In this document: positions 54,336 to 63,707 of the stretch, one piece after another
Layout: each line of letters starts with the position of its first letter
How positions within the stretch are numbered: position 1 is the first letter of the stretch
DNA from: Rhodopirellula baltica SH 1
Lineage (GTDB): Bacteria; Planctomycetota; Planctomycetia; Pirellulales; Pirellulaceae
Direction of reading: 5' to 3'
Assembly (NCBI RefSeq): GCF_000196115.1
Contig: NC_005027.1
Coordinates: 6,754,001 to 6,818,000, forward strand
Length of the DNA stretch: 64,000 nucleotides
Translations under genes and position numbers: made by a program
The notes under the pieces: generated by a model
The model's database searches: none
Told to the model about the DNA's origin: nothing
Seen by the model: only the letters and a program-made list of their open reading frames with translations

Positions 54336-54707
54336 TCAGAACGGAGCTTCGTCGTCGACTTCGTTGAAGGCATCGTTGGCAGCGTCCGCACCCGCACCCG
54401 CGTTTCCGCCGGAAGCACCGACGACTTTGTACGACAAAGCTTCGACGCTAACGAAGTATTTGACTTCGCTTTGCGGATCCCGCTGCCATTTTCGGCCGTT
54501 CAATCGGTACGCAACTTCGATTTCGTCGCCCATGTTCATTTCGTCGACGCTGTCGCAAGCATCGCGGGTGAATTCGATGGGGATGTAGTTGCTGAAGCTA
54601 CCTTTGTCTTGTTCGAGAACCACCATTCGTTTGCGAAACCCTTTTTGACCGTAGGTCTTGGTTTCTTCGATCACGTTCACCACGCCTCGAACTGTTGAAT
54701 CACTCAT
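54336..54707 (-). CDS. DUF3127 protein with SSB-like acidic tail
   Basis: 123 residues. The DUF3127 domain fills residues 5-95: GVVNVIEETKTYGQKGFRKRM, YIPIEFTRDACDSVDEMNMGD and EIEVAYRLNGRKWQRDP, an OB-fold-like pattern. A flexible G/A/N-rich linker follows and ends in EVDDEAPF, close to the D-D-D-I-P-F tip of single-stranded DNA-binding protein that recruits partner enzymes. Binding of single-stranded nucleic acid is inference. It is a single gene with its own terminator. Confidence 0.8.
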   Translation of the reverse strand: MSDSTVRGVVNVIEETKTYGQKGFRKRMVVLEQDKGSFSNYIPIEFTRDACDSVDEMNMGDEIEVAYRLNGRKWQRDPQSEVKYFVSVEALSYKVVGASGGNAGAGADAANDAFNEVDDEAPF

Positions 54708-54845
54708 CTAGCTACTCGCCCGCATGTTTCTCGCAAAATCGTCTGCTCCGTCCAAAAGTGCCGGAAGCAATCACAGCGGCGAAGTGTAAACGTTGACGGC
54801 AAACGACTAAAGGTCCTAAACCGTCACCTTCCTTCACGAGGGCGG

Positions 54846-56339
54846 TCAAACCCGAGGGCGAAGAGCGGCGGATTGGCTTCGAAGTCGATCGGATTGCGAC
54901 TTCATTCTCTCGCTCATTCGGCGAAGTTCTTCGTCGAGTCGAGCGGATGCGACGGGCGAAAACGAGATTTCGGGGGTTCCCAAGCGAACGGAGTCGACAT
55001 CGGGGATGGTTCCGGCGGCTTCGGCGAGTGAGCGGGTCGTCATTGCGTCGATTAACAAACACTGAAGGCTGCGTTCTTGGACCGGCACGATCGACGGTTC
55101 GCTCCATTGCAATTGCATCGCCGGGGTGACACGTCGCGAAATCATCTCGATTTGCTGCATCCGAGTCGGCATGCTGTGGTGGTCAGCATCCAGTGCGCAA
55201 ACCCAGCTCCTTCGAGAGGTTCGGTAGGCCAACTCAAACGGGCTGAGGTTGTACTGCAGCGTTTCGTCGAAACGATCAGCCATCTCCATCGTGCACTCGA
55301 CATCCGCGGTCACTCGTCCCAGTGCCAGGCGATCGGCACGGACGGGACGGATGTCGTCGGATTGCAATTGGATCTCGTGCCACGAGGAAGAGTTTGCCAT
55401 GCTTTCGATGCGTACGCGATTGCCGCCACGCAGTTCCCGTTCGAACGCTTTGGATTCGTCGGACTTCCATTGTTGAATGGTTTGTGGGCGCGAACGAGTT
55501 CCTCGCCTTTCAGCTCGGAAGCGAGCGAACGTGGTGGCGATTCCCGCCGGGGTGGCCAGCGGCGTTTCAAACACTGCGTCGGTTCCGCTTCCCAGTCGGC
55601 TTCGCAAGGTCAGCGTGGAGTAATGAAGCGATGCCATTTGTCGCGAGATCAGCAATCCAAGACCTTCGCCGCCCAGATCCGACGCGATCCTCTGCGTACC
55701 GCTGAGTTGTTGCAATCGTTGCGGCGAGATCCCTCGACCGCGATCAATCACTGACCAGACCGCGACTCCGCGATTCAGATCGTCTTCCACTCGAATCAGG
55801 ATCGGCGATCCAGACTTGCTGGCGCGTTCCGCATTGATGATCAGGTTGGTCAGCAGACGCGAAAGGATCGTTGAGTCGACCAATGTGTCGATTGAGTTCG
55901 GCTCGGCACCGTCCCAGTGCAGATCAATTTGTTTGTTGCTGAGCAGCGAGCGCGTGGACAAATCCACTGCATCGCGAATGGCGGTTCGCTTGGTGGCAAC
56001 GCGACGGACGCGAGGTGTGCCGGATCGCAGACGTTCGGCTCGAGACAATTCGCCAATCAACGAATCGATGTATTCGCACTGAGTCATGGCGGCTTGCAGG
56101 AACTCCGCCTGAGACGGTGTCACGTCGCCAAGGATGCCGTCGCGAATGACTTCCATCGTGGCAGCGATGCCAGCCAAGGGGGATTTTAAATCGTGTGCCG
56201 TTTCGCTTAGCAATCGGACCGCGGCACCAAGTGGGTCGGCAGGCGAATCTATCCCGCTTGCGGGAACTCTGCACTGAGGACGACGAGTGGATCGCTGGGA
56301 CCGGTCGGCAGTCGGGCGTGATTTGCTGGATTGGGGCAT
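54846..56339 (-). CDS. Soluble histidine kinase with long C-terminal extension
   Basis: 497 residues. The HisKA-type H-box LLSETAHDLKSPLAGIAATM has phospho-acceptor H49. The N-box is LLTNLIINAERASKSG, G1 is VIDRGRGISPQRL and G2 is GEGLGLLISRQMASLH. There is no transmembrane segment or recognised sensor domain. The kinase core ends near residue 275; the remaining ~220 residues form an unknown region (ADRFDETLQYNLSPFELAYR), closing with a helical tail (LDEELRRMSERMKSQSDRL). No response regulator is adjacent, so it is an orphan. It is divergent from glmS. Confidence 0.87.
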   Translation of the reverse strand: MPQSSKSRPTADRSQRSTRRPQCRVPASGIDSPADPLGAAVRLLSETAHDLKSPLAGIAATMEVIRDGILGDVTPSQAEFLQAAMTQCEYIDSLIGELSRAERLRSGTPRVRRVATKRTAIRDAVDLSTRSLLSNKQIDLHWDGAEPNSIDTLVDSTILSRLLTNLIINAERASKSGSPILIRVEDDLNRGVAVWSVIDRGRGISPQRLQQLSGTQRIASDLGGEGLGLLISRQMASLHYSTLTLRSRLGSGTDAVFETPLATPAGIATTFARFRAERRGTRSRPQTIQQWKSDESKAFERELRGGNRVRIESMANSSSWHEIQLQSDDIRPVRADRLALGRVTADVECTMEMADRFDETLQYNLSPFELAYRTSRRSWVCALDADHHSMPTRMQQIEMISRRVTPAMQLQWSEPSIVPVQERSLQCLLIDAMTTRSLAEAAGTIPDVDSVRLGTPEISFSPVASARLDEELRRMSERMKSQSDRLRSQSAALRPRV

Positions 56340-56840
56340 GGTGGCGGTCTTTTGTTCACGGCGGGGCAGGCGTGCGTTTGCTACTAGGCGTATCTCGCTG
56401 TGGGGCAGTGAGGGCAGTGGCTCCTTTCAAATCGACAGAATTTCCCGGCTGGTTCGTCAAATTGACACCAAGTTGCCGTGTGAGGCAGTTTGCTGAGTGG
56501 ATTACACCATCGCGATGCGTTGTTCCCGAAAGTGGCTTTACCTGGGAAAACGCTGTTCTGTCAGCCGCATTGGTCCGGGGGATTTGGCAAGATAAAGCGA
56601 TCGATCGGATTGTTCGCGTTCGACGGAATCATCCAAATCGCTAGGAGCCAAAGGGTTGGATCGAATGTGCTGTAAAAGCCGAATACAGGCATAAGGCCGG
56701 TGAATTCTGGCCAAACAAGAGGTTCCGTCCTTGGCGGGCAACTCGGATGCGGCAGGTCGTCTCTTGACGTCGGCCACGGTTGCGCGGGACACAACAAGAA
56801 TCGTGGGCCCCTTTTCTGTCATTCGGTAGCGGCAAGAGTC
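56340..56840. other. Divergent intergenic region between histidine kinase and glmS
   Basis: 501 bases. No coding frame with family similarity, and no pattern that I can recognise as the glmS ribozyme. A GATAAA near 56592 could be a -10, but its -35 is poor. The glmS promoter probably lies in the right half. Confidence 0.5.
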
Positions 56841-58694
56841 ATGTGTGGAATTGTTGGATACGTCGGTGCGGACCAAGCAGCTGAGTTCCTGATCGATGGA
56901 CTTCGGCGGTTGGAATACCGGGGCTACGACAGTGCGGGGGTCGCCATTCACGGCGGCAGCGACATCGCAATCACACGATCGGTCGGTCGGATTCAGGCGT
57001 TGGCCGATCGTTTGGGGACGCCAACAGAAGGCACCTTGGGGCTGGGTCACACTCGATGGGCCACGCACGGTCCAGCCACCGAAGAGAACGCTCACCCGCA
57101 CATCGGCGGAACAGGCGAAGTTGTGTTGGCCCACAATGGTGTCATCGAGAACTTTCAGGTTCTGAAAGATGAGTTGATCGCGAAGGGTTACCAATTCAAA
57201 TCGGCGACCGATAGCGAAGTGATTGCACACTTGGTCGCGGAAGGCTTGAAGAGCACCCCGGCCGATCCGACTCAGCCGAACATGCGATACGTCACCGCGG
57301 TGCAGTGGGCGATCGCTCAGCTTCGCGGCACCTATGGTTTGGCCGTCGCTTTTCGCGAGAAACCTGGGTTGTTGATCGCGGCTCGGTTCGGCAGCCCGTT
57401 GGTATTGGGCGTTGGTCGTGGCGAGTATTTCGTAGCCAGTGATGCATCGCCGATTGCCGGCCGAACGGACCGCATCGTTTATCTCGCAGATCATCAGATC
57501 GCAGTGTTGACCGCGGATGGATTCACGGTGCTTCATCGCGATAGCGGCAAGGTGCGAGTGAACATTCAGCCGTTGGCTGAGGACACCGGCGAAGTCAGCA
57601 TGAATGGCTATGAGCATTACATGCTCAAAGAAATTCACGAACAACCTGATTCGCTTCGCAATGCGATGCGGGGCCGTTTGAACGACGAAGATGCGACGGC
57701 GGTCTTTGGTGGTTTGAACCTGACGCCTCAGCAACTACGGGGCGTTGAGCGGATCATCTTGACCGGTTGCGGAACCAGTTGGCACTCGGCTCTGGTCGGC
57801 GAATACATGATCGAAGAGTTCGCGAGAATTCCCGTTTGCGTGGAATACGCCAGCGAGCTTCGGTACCGGAACCCGCCGATCGAGAACAACACTTTGGTTT
57901 TTGGGATCACACAAAGCGGCGAGACGGCTGACACGCTCGCGGCACTCAATGAGACCAAACGCAAGGGGCATCGAACGCTGGCGCTTTGCAACGTGGTTGG
58001 CAGTTCGATCGCCCAGGCTGCGGACGGCGGAATCTACCTGCATGCCGGGCCGGAGATTGGCGTGGCCAGCACCAAGGCTTATTCCAGCCAGTGCTGTGTG
58101 CTTGCAATGTTGTCGCTTTACTTTGGCCGCATGCGGCACATGAGTTTCGAATCAGGCGGCCGAATCATCGAAGAGCTGCGACGTTTGCCAGCGGCGGTCG
58201 AGCAAGCATTGACGTGCGATTCTGAAGTTCGCCGGATCGCATCGAAGTACGCGGAAGCTTCCAATGTTTTGTATCTCGGGCGTCGCTACAACTTCCCGAC
58301 GGCCCTCGAGGGGGCTCTGAAGCTAAAAGAAATCAGCTATATCCACGCCGAAGGCTACCCGGCGGCGGAGATGAAGCACGGCCCGATTGCGCTGGTGGAC
58401 AAGCACACCCCCAGTGTTTTCATCATGCCACGCGGAACGACCTACGACAAAGTCATGTCGAACATGGAAGAGGTCAAGGCTCGCGGAGGCCCCGTGATTG
58501 CCGTCGCCAGCCACGAAGAGGCTCAGATTCGCCGGATCGCCGACGAGGTCATCATGATTCCGGAAGTCCCTGAATTTTTGCAGCCAATTGTCTCGGCCAT
58601 TCCCCTTCAGTTGCTGTCCTACCATATTGCCGTTTTGAGGGGTTGTGACGTTGATAAGCCCCGTAACTTGGCGAAAAGTGTGACGGTTGAGTAA
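56841..58694 (+). CDS. glmS: Glutamine-fructose-6-phosphate aminotransferase (isomerizing)
   Basis: 617 residues from the ATG at 56841 (MCGIVGYVGADQAAEF), so that Cys2 is the amidotransferase nucleophile after Met removal. Motifs: LRRLEYRGYDSAGVAI, GHTRWATHGPATEENAHPHI and LAHNGVIENF. Two SIS sugar-isomerase domains follow (ILTGCGTSWHSALVGEY; FGITQSGETADTLAALNETK; ASTKAYSSQ; YLGRRYNFPTALEGALKLKE; EGYPAAEMKHGPIALVD), and the C-terminus is KPRNLAKSVTVE. It makes glucosamine-6-P, the entry to UDP-GlcNAc. It is a single gene. Confidence 0.97.
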   Translation: MCGIVGYVGADQAAEFLIDGLRRLEYRGYDSAGVAIHGGSDIAITRSVGRIQALADRLGTPTEGTLGLGHTRWATHGPATEENAHPHIGGTGEVVLAHNGVIENFQVLKDELIAKGYQFKSATDSEVIAHLVAEGLKSTPADPTQPNMRYVTAVQWAIAQLRGTYGLAVAFREKPGLLIAARFGSPLVLGVGRGEYFVASDASPIAGRTDRIVYLADHQIAVLTADGFTVLHRDSGKVRVNIQPLAEDTGEVSMNGYEHYMLKEIHEQPDSLRNAMRGRLNDEDATAVFGGLNLTPQQLRGVERIILTGCGTSWHSALVGEYMIEEFARIPVCVEYASELRYRNPPIENNTLVFGITQSGETADTLAALNETKRKGHRTLALCNVVGSSIAQAADGGIYLHAGPEIGVASTKAYSSQCCVLAMLSLYFGRMRHMSFESGGRIIEELRRLPAAVEQALTCDSEVRRIASKYAEASNVLYLGRRYNFPTALEGALKLKEISYIHAEGYPAAEMKHGPIALVDKHTPSVFIMPRGTTYDKVMSNMEEVKARGGPVIAVASHEEAQIRRIADEVIMIPEVPEFLQPIVSAIPLQLLSYHIAVLRGCDVDKPRNLAKSVTVE

Positions 58695-58818
58695 ATTTCA
58701 CGGTCGAGCGATTTCAGATCCCAACTAGGGTTTCACTAATCGGAACATTGCTCTTAGTCTCGTCAGAGGGCGGTTCTGAATTCATTCCTTTCAACACTTG
58801 CAGCGGAGTTCTCCTGAG

Positions 58819-59016
58819 ATGAACGATCGGGGTTTGAGCTACAACTCACGCAAAGCACTCATGGTCCACATTGGCGAAACGGCGGGAGCCGAGATCGCGG
58901 ATTTGATCAATAATCTTTTGGAAGAGGTGGATGAACTTCGCCGAACAAAGGTCAGCATCACACGAATCGTTCCTGGCCAGCAACCGGTCCAAGAATTCAT
59001 CGAAGAACCTGTCTGA
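58819..59016 (+). CDS. Small conserved-looking protein of unknown function
   Basis: 65 residues from the ATG at 58819; a TTG at 58798 adds seven residues. It reads MNDRGLSYNSRKALMVHIGE, then AEIADLINNLLEEVDELRRTKVS, an amphipathic helix with a leucine/valine periodicity, and ends with QEFIEEPV. No domain name was recognised. It lies 124 bases after glmS and 204 bases before leuC. Confidence 0.6.
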   Translation: MNDRGLSYNSRKALMVHIGETAGAEIADLINNLLEEVDELRRTKVSITRIVPGQQPVQEFIEEPV

Positions 59017-59022
59017 TTCGAA

Positions 59023-59067
59023 GATCGGTCCACTTCAAGGAGCGGTCCACATTAAGGATCGGTCACC
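59023..59067. repeat. Three 17-base direct repeats upstream of leuC
   Basis: GATCGGTCCACTTCAAG (59023-59039), GAGCGGTCCACATTAAG (59040-59056) and a truncated GATCGGTCACC (59057-59067), in tandem. They lie about 155 bases before leuC and could be binding sites or a short slippage repeat. Confidence 0.6.
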
Positions 59068-59134
59068 GTAGCGTGGCTGAACCTGGTCAAGGTGGGTGGT
59101 GGCCTGGGATCACAACTTCTGTCTCTGCTTTGAG

Positions 59135-59163
59135 TTGACAGGTTGCCCCTCAGTGTCGACAGT
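59135..59163 (+). promoter_or_regulatory. Possible promoter of leuC
   Basis: Exact -35 TTGACA (59135-59140), a 17-base spacer and a poor -10 GACAGT (59158-59163), 58 bases before the leuC ATG. The -10 is weak, so this is tentative. Confidence 0.35.
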
Positions 59164-59220
59164 GTCGGGTTCCCGGGATTGAAATCCCAGTTTTCCCCAC
59201 CCACGCTCGTCTCACGATCC

Positions 59221-60678
59221 ATGTCTGACGCTTCTTCGACCGCTCCCAGCCAAGCGGGAGCCACTTCTCAATCCACCGGCAGCCGAACGTTGCTGGACAA
59301 AATTTGGGACCAGCATCTGGTTCACGCCCCCGAGTCTGGGCCCGCGATCATCTACATTGATCTGCACCTGGTCCATGAAGTGACCAGCCCCCAGGCGTTC
59401 GAGGGATTGCGGATCAACAACCGCCCCGTTCGTCGTCCTGAACGCACCATCGCGACCCCCGATCACAACGTTCCAACGTCCGATCGCAGTTTGCCGATCG
59501 CTGATCCGATCAGTCGCAAACAGATCGAAACGCTGCGTGAGAACTGCAAGGAGTTCGGTGTTCAGCTGTTCGACATCGATGACGTGCGTCAGGGAATCGT
59601 GCACGTGATCGGCCCCGAAAACGGTTACACCCAACCGGGAATGACCATCGTTTGTGGCGACTCCCACACCGCGACGCACGGTGCTTTTGGTTCGCTGGCG
59701 TTTGGCATCGGGACCAGCGAAGTTGAGCACGTCTTGGCGACGCAAACGCTTCTGCAGTTCAAACCGAAAACGTTTGAACTTCGCGTCGATGGCGAACTGG
59801 CCCGCGGAGTGACCGCGAAGGACATGATCCTGTATCTGATTGGCCAAATCGGAACCGCAGGTGGAACTGGCTACGTTCTCGAGTTCACCGGAGACGCCGT
59901 TCGCAACCTGACGATGGAAGAGCGAATGACGGTCTGCAATATGTCGATCGAAGCTGGTGCTCGTGCCGGAATGATCGCGCCCGATCAAACGACGTTCGAC
60001 TACTTGCGAGGTCGTCCAGAATGCCCCGCCGATTTTGATGCCGCGGTGGAAGCCTGGAAGAAACTGCCATCCGACCCCGGTGCGACTTACGACCGAAGCA
60101 ACCTCTACAAGGGCTCGGACATCCGACCTCAGGTGACTTGGGGAACCAACCCCGGTCAGGTGTGCAGCGTCGATTCGGTGGTGCCATCACCGGGCGACAG
60201 CACGGACGTCAACGTGCAAAAGTCGACCGCTTCGGCGCTTCAGTACATGGACCTGAAGGCCGGCACTCCGATCACCGAGATCGAAATCAATCGAGTGTTC
60301 ATAGGTTCTTGCACCAACGCCCGCATCGAAGATTTGCGAGCAGCGGCGGCTGTGATCAAAGGGCATCACTGCAGCGACAAAGTCAATGCGATGATCGTGC
60401 CCGGTAGTGGCAAGGTGAAGTTGCAAGCCGAGGAAGAAGGTTTACACAAAGTCTTCACCGACGCTGGGTTTGATTGGCGAGAAGCCGGTTGCAGCATGTG
60501 TTTGGCGATGAACCCCGACAAACTGGCTCCGGGCGAACGTTGTGCCAGCACTAGCAATCGCAACTTCGAAGGTCGCCAAGGTAAAGGTGGCCGAACACAC
60601 TTGGTCAGCCCCGCGATGGCTGCAGCAGCCGCGATCAAAGGTCACTTCGTCGATATTCGCGATTGGGATTATCGCTGA
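59221..60678 (+). CDS. leuC: 3-isopropylmalate dehydratase large subunit
   Basis: 485 residues from the ATG at 59221 ([13 protein letters not shown]...), with a ~20-residue unconserved start before [13 protein letters not shown]. Motifs: [49 protein letters not shown], and the iron-sulfur cysteines in [14 protein letters not shown] and [13 protein letters not shown]. Near the C-terminus is [19 protein letters not shown]. With LeuD it isomerises 2-isopropylmalate to 3-isopropylmalate. A hairpin lies between it and leuD. Confidence 0.96.
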   Translation: MSDASSTAPSQAGATSQSTGSRTLLDKIWDQHLVHAPESGPAIIYIDLHLVHEVTSPQAFEGLRINNRPVRRPERTIATPDHNVPTSDRSLPIADPISRKQIETLRENCKEFGVQLFDIDDVRQGIVHVIGPENGYTQPGMTIVCGDSHTATHGAFGSLAFGIGTSEVEHVLATQTLLQFKPKTFELRVDGELARGVTAKDMILYLIGQIGTAGGTGYVLEFTGDAVRNLTMEERMTVCNMSIEAGARAGMIAPDQTTFDYLRGRPECPADFDAAVEAWKKLPSDPGATYDRSNLYKGSDIRPQVTWGTNPGQVCSVDSVVPSPGDSTDVNVQKSTASALQYMDLKAGTPITEIEINRVFIGSCTNARIEDLRAAAAVIKGHHCSDKVNAMIVPGSGKVKLQAEEEGLHKVFTDAGFDWREAGCSMCLAMNPDKLAPGERCASTSNRNFEGRQGKGGRTHLVSPAMAAAAAIKGHFVDIRDWDYR

Positions 60679-60711
60679 GTTGCCCGTCGGTGATTCAGCT
60701 CGGCCATGAGC

Positions 60712-60737
60712 GGCTAGCAATTTGTTGCTAGCCTTTT
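60712..60737 (+). terminator. Hairpin with T-run between leuC and leuD
   Basis: GGCTAGCAA / TTGCTAGCC with a TTTG loop followed by TTTTG. It begins 33 bases after the leuC stop. It could partly terminate transcription or reduce leuD expression relative to leuC. Confidence 0.65.
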
Positions 60738-60850
60738 GTTTCAATCTTCACGCCGGCAACCGGGGCGAGTACCCCGCGGCGAATAAACCACCCCTCAATA
60801 GCTAACAGCTAGAAGCCAAACGCTTATAGCTGCAGCCGCAGGCTTCCACC

Positions 60851-61441
60851 ATGCAAAACTTCACCGTACACCAAGGCGTTGTGGCAACGCTGGATCGTGC
60901 CAACGTTGACACGGATCAGATCATCCCCAAGCAATTCCTGAAACGCATTGAACGAACCGGCTTCGGCCAGTTCTTGTTCTTTGATTGGCGTTTCTTGGAA
61001 GACGGCGAGACCGAGAACCCTGACTTTGAGCTCAACCGAATCAACGTCAAAGGGGCGTCGATCTTGCTCACGCGTCAAAACTTCGGTAGCGGCAGCAGTC
61101 GCGAACACGCCGTTTGGGCGCTCGACGATTATGGCTTTCGTGCTGTGATCGCTCCTTCGTTCGCGGACATCTTTTTCAACAACTGCTTCAAGAACGGCGT
61201 TCTGCCAATCGCGTTGTCTGAAGAAGACGTCGAAGAATTGTTTCAACGAGCTGAGAAGGGAAACCCTTACCAGTTGACCGTCGATTTGGAAAACCAGGTC
61301 ATCACAGACGGCCAGGGCTTTGAGCGTTCGTTCGAAGTGGATGCCAGTCGCCGTCACAACATGCTGCACGGTCTCGATGACATCGCACAAACTTTGTTGC
61401 ACGAAGACAAAATCACGGCTTTTGAAGAAGCCCGTGGTTAG
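60851..61441 (+). CDS. leuD: 3-isopropylmalate dehydratase small subunit
   Basis: 196 residues. It starts [20 protein letters not shown]. Family segments: [42 protein letters not shown] (the G-S-G-S-S-R-E-H swivel-domain motif), [19 protein letters not shown] and LPI. It is the partner of LeuC. The separation from leuC is 172 bases and contains a terminator-like hairpin. Confidence 0.96.
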   Translation: MQNFTVHQGVVATLDRANVDTDQIIPKQFLKRIERTGFGQFLFFDWRFLEDGETENPDFELNRINVKGASILLTRQNFGSGSSREHAVWALDDYGFRAVIAPSFADIFFNNCFKNGVLPIALSEEDVEELFQRAEKGNPYQLTVDLENQVITDGQGFERSFEVDASRRHNMLHGLDDIAQTLLHEDKITAFEEARG

Positions 61442-61629
61442 CCAACGTTCATCGACGCTGGTTCAACGCCGCAAAGAGAGGGTGATCCTTTTTCGCGGCG
61501 GGCAATGACCAAGTTTGTTCGGATTCGAGTTTCCTCGCGTCAGGTCTTCGGTGCGTTTCTCTCTTTCGCTCGCTCGTTCAGCTTCGGTAGACCGGAGGGG
61601 TCGAGAGTTCGAATCGCTGGAGAACGCAG

Positions 61630-62235
61630 ATGCCTTGGAATGACATGGGAATGGCTCGTGAAAGTTTGTCGTTGATGGCATCTTTCTTTGCCGTCGCGTC
61701 GACGTTTTATTTTTGGTTGGTTCGTGCCAATCGCGAGCGGGCCAAATTGGTCGCGTGCACCGTCACGGGTTTGCGTGGCACGATGTTGATGGCGATGGAA
61801 GACACCGCGACCTATCGGCGGGTGGCGCCCGGCGAAAACGAAATCGTGCTGAAGTATTGGTTGAACCTGGCGATCGTGAACAACAGTTCCTTGCCCAATG
61901 CGTTGTTGGGAATCAAGGTTTGGGTGAAGTTCACTGACGGTCGTTGGCACGCGATGGATGTGGCCTCCGCCGATCCAGAGGCGGATCTGTTTCCGCAAAA
62001 CATCGATCCTCTGACCACTGCTGGGATGAAGCTGACACTGGCAACCAAATGCGAAGGCAGCATCGGCGGCGGTTTTCGCGAACGAGAGTGTGCCGCGGGC
62101 GATGCGTTGCCTGAGTTGGTGCCAGTGCGAGTCGAATTGGAGGCTCTGCAGGGCCAGACCTTCGTCAGCGAGTGGTTGGATGAAGGGCGGCTTCTGTTGC
62201 GAACGACCGAGCAGCCTGGTTTAGCGGCCGCTTGA
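61630..62235 (+). CDS. Single-pass membrane protein of unknown function
   Basis: 201 residues. One N-terminal membrane segment (SLSLMASFFAVASTFYFWLV) is followed by a soluble, beta-rich domain: LVACTVTGLRGTMLMAMED, WLNLAIVNNSSLPNALLGIKVWVKF. No family was recognised; the pattern suggests an Ig-like or carbohydrate-binding fold but this is weak. It lies 188 bases after leuD and 109 bases before pyrF. Confidence 0.65.
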   Translation: MPWNDMGMARESLSLMASFFAVASTFYFWLVRANRERAKLVACTVTGLRGTMLMAMEDTATYRRVAPGENEIVLKYWLNLAIVNNSSLPNALLGIKVWVKFTDGRWHAMDVASADPEADLFPQNIDPLTTAGMKLTLATKCEGSIGGGFRERECAAGDALPELVPVRVELEALQGQTFVSEWLDEGRLLLRTTEQPGLAAA

Positions 62236-62344
62236 TCGACTTTGTCCGCCGTCAATGAAAAGTCACGGAAGCTGGGCCGACAATTTGCCCGAAATCCGAT
62301 AGCATTCCGACTGTTTGGATTCAGACTTCAACGGGGTGTGATTG

Positions 62345-63250
62345 ATGACATTTGCCACGCAGCTCAATGCGGCAATCTTGCGGACCGGATCGGTGACTTG
62401 CGTGGGTTTGGACCCGCGATTGGAGCAGTTGCCCAAGCCGCTTCGGGACAGTGTTTCGGAGAAACGGAAGGATTCCGTTGCGGCCGCTTACACGCAATTT
62501 TGCTGTGAGATCATTGACGCGGTCGCGGGTTTGGTGCCCTGCGTGAAGCCCCAAGCCGCTTTTTTTGAGCAACTCGGCCCAGCCGGGATGGTTTCGCTGG
62601 GCGAAGTCATTTCTCATGCGAATCAAGCCGGATTGATCGTCATCACCGATGGCAAGCGGAACGATATTGGCAGTACCGCGACGGCTTATGCGGACGCTTA
62701 TTTGGGAAGTGCTGAACCCGATCGATCGCCCTGGGGAAGTGACGCGTTGACGGTCAGTCCCTATTTGGGGCGAGACAGCCTGGAGCCCTTCGTGGAGGTT
62801 TGTGACCGACGGGCGGCGGGCATCTTTGTTCTTGTGAAGACCTCAAATCCCGGTGGCGGCTACCTGCAAGATCTCAGTGTCGATGGAAAGACGATCTATC
62901 AGTCCGTGGCGGAGCTGGTCACGGAACTGAACAAGTCTCGACTGGACGCTGATGGCTACGGGCCGGTTGGTGCGGTGGTTGGAGCAACCTATCCCGAGCA
63001 ACTCGTTGAACTGCGGAAGGCGATGCCGCACAGTATTCTGTTGGTTCCCGGATTTGGGGCTCAGGGCGGATCGGCCGATGATGTGCGTGCGGCGATGGAT
63101 GCCAATGGAGCCGGCGCGGTCGTGAACAGTTCTCGGCATATTGTCTTTGCTCACAAGCGTGAAGAGTTCTCGGTCGCTGCGGATGAGAGCAATTGGCAAG
63201 ATGCGGTTCGGGCGGCGACCATTCAGATGAACGAGCAGCTGAAGGGCTAG
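62345..63250 (+). CDS. pyrF: Orotidine 5'-phosphate decarboxylase (type 2)
   Basis: 301 residues from the ATG at 62345 (MTFATQLNAA); a TTG just before it adds one residue. Type 2 OMP decarboxylase motifs: VTCVGLDPRLEQLP, CVKPQAAFFEQLGPAGM, VITDGKRNDIGSTA (catalytic D102, K104 and D107) and LLVPGFGAQGGSADDV. It makes UMP from OMP, the last step of pyrimidine synthesis. It is longer than type 1 PyrF (about 230 residues). Single gene. Confidence 0.95.
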   Translation: MTFATQLNAAILRTGSVTCVGLDPRLEQLPKPLRDSVSEKRKDSVAAAYTQFCCEIIDAVAGLVPCVKPQAAFFEQLGPAGMVSLGEVISHANQAGLIVITDGKRNDIGSTATAYADAYLGSAEPDRSPWGSDALTVSPYLGRDSLEPFVEVCDRRAAGIFVLVKTSNPGGGYLQDLSVDGKTIYQSVAELVTELNKSRLDADGYGPVGAVVGATYPEQLVELRKAMPHSILLVPGFGAQGGSADDVRAAMDANGAGAVVNSSRHIVFAHKREEFSVAADESNWQDAVRAATIQMNEQLKG

Positions 63251-63707
63251 CCTCGGGGTGTGTCGGGTTGCGTGTTCGGCGAGAAATGATCGTCGCTTTG
63301 GAGGTTGGGGTGCGTCATGCGGTCGCCCCACGCAGCCACCTAGCGTTCCAAGTGCGGCAGGCTCGGCGAACCTCCGAGCCTACCCCATTGCCCCATGTTT
63401 CGGTTTGAGTGCTGGTGGGGAGTGCTGCGCAGGTGCGTAGACAGGGGAGTCGGGCAGTCAAGGGCCGGTATTGTCGACTGAGGTTCGATTTTTTGTGCGA
63501 CACAATGTCGCTGATCGTTCGCTGGCCTTGCCCTCGCAGGTGTTTCCGACTGATAATCCCGGCCCGCGCTCGGAAGAGTTGCGCGGATGCTCTATTACTT
63601 TTTCTTGTCTCGTCAACGTTGCTCGGTCGTGTTGCACTCGGGGGATCCCTCAGGTGCGAAATGCGGTTTGGGGTTTGGTTTCCGTTGGCGTGTGATTTGG
63701 ATCGATC
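63251..63707. other. Intergenic region with a small hairpin
   Basis: 457 bases between pyrF and the actA-like gene. A hairpin AGGCTCGG / CCGAGCCT (63359-63366 with 63374-63381) is present and resembles dispersed GC-rich repeats of this group. No coding frame or RNA gene was recognised. Confidence 0.5.

Noticed and set aside
53977-54588. Plus-strand open frame across the GH3-DUF3127 gap
   Set aside because: It overlaps the DUF3127 gene and its terminator on the other strand and has no conserved segment.
56340-56840. glmS ribozyme upstream of glmS
   Set aside because: I could not recognise the conserved ribozyme core, and glmS ribozymes are mainly known from Firmicutes.
61580-61625. tRNA-like segment with GTTCGAATC
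   Set aside because: The T-loop core is present, but the flanking stem has two mismatches of five and no anticodon arm or acceptor stem can be built.
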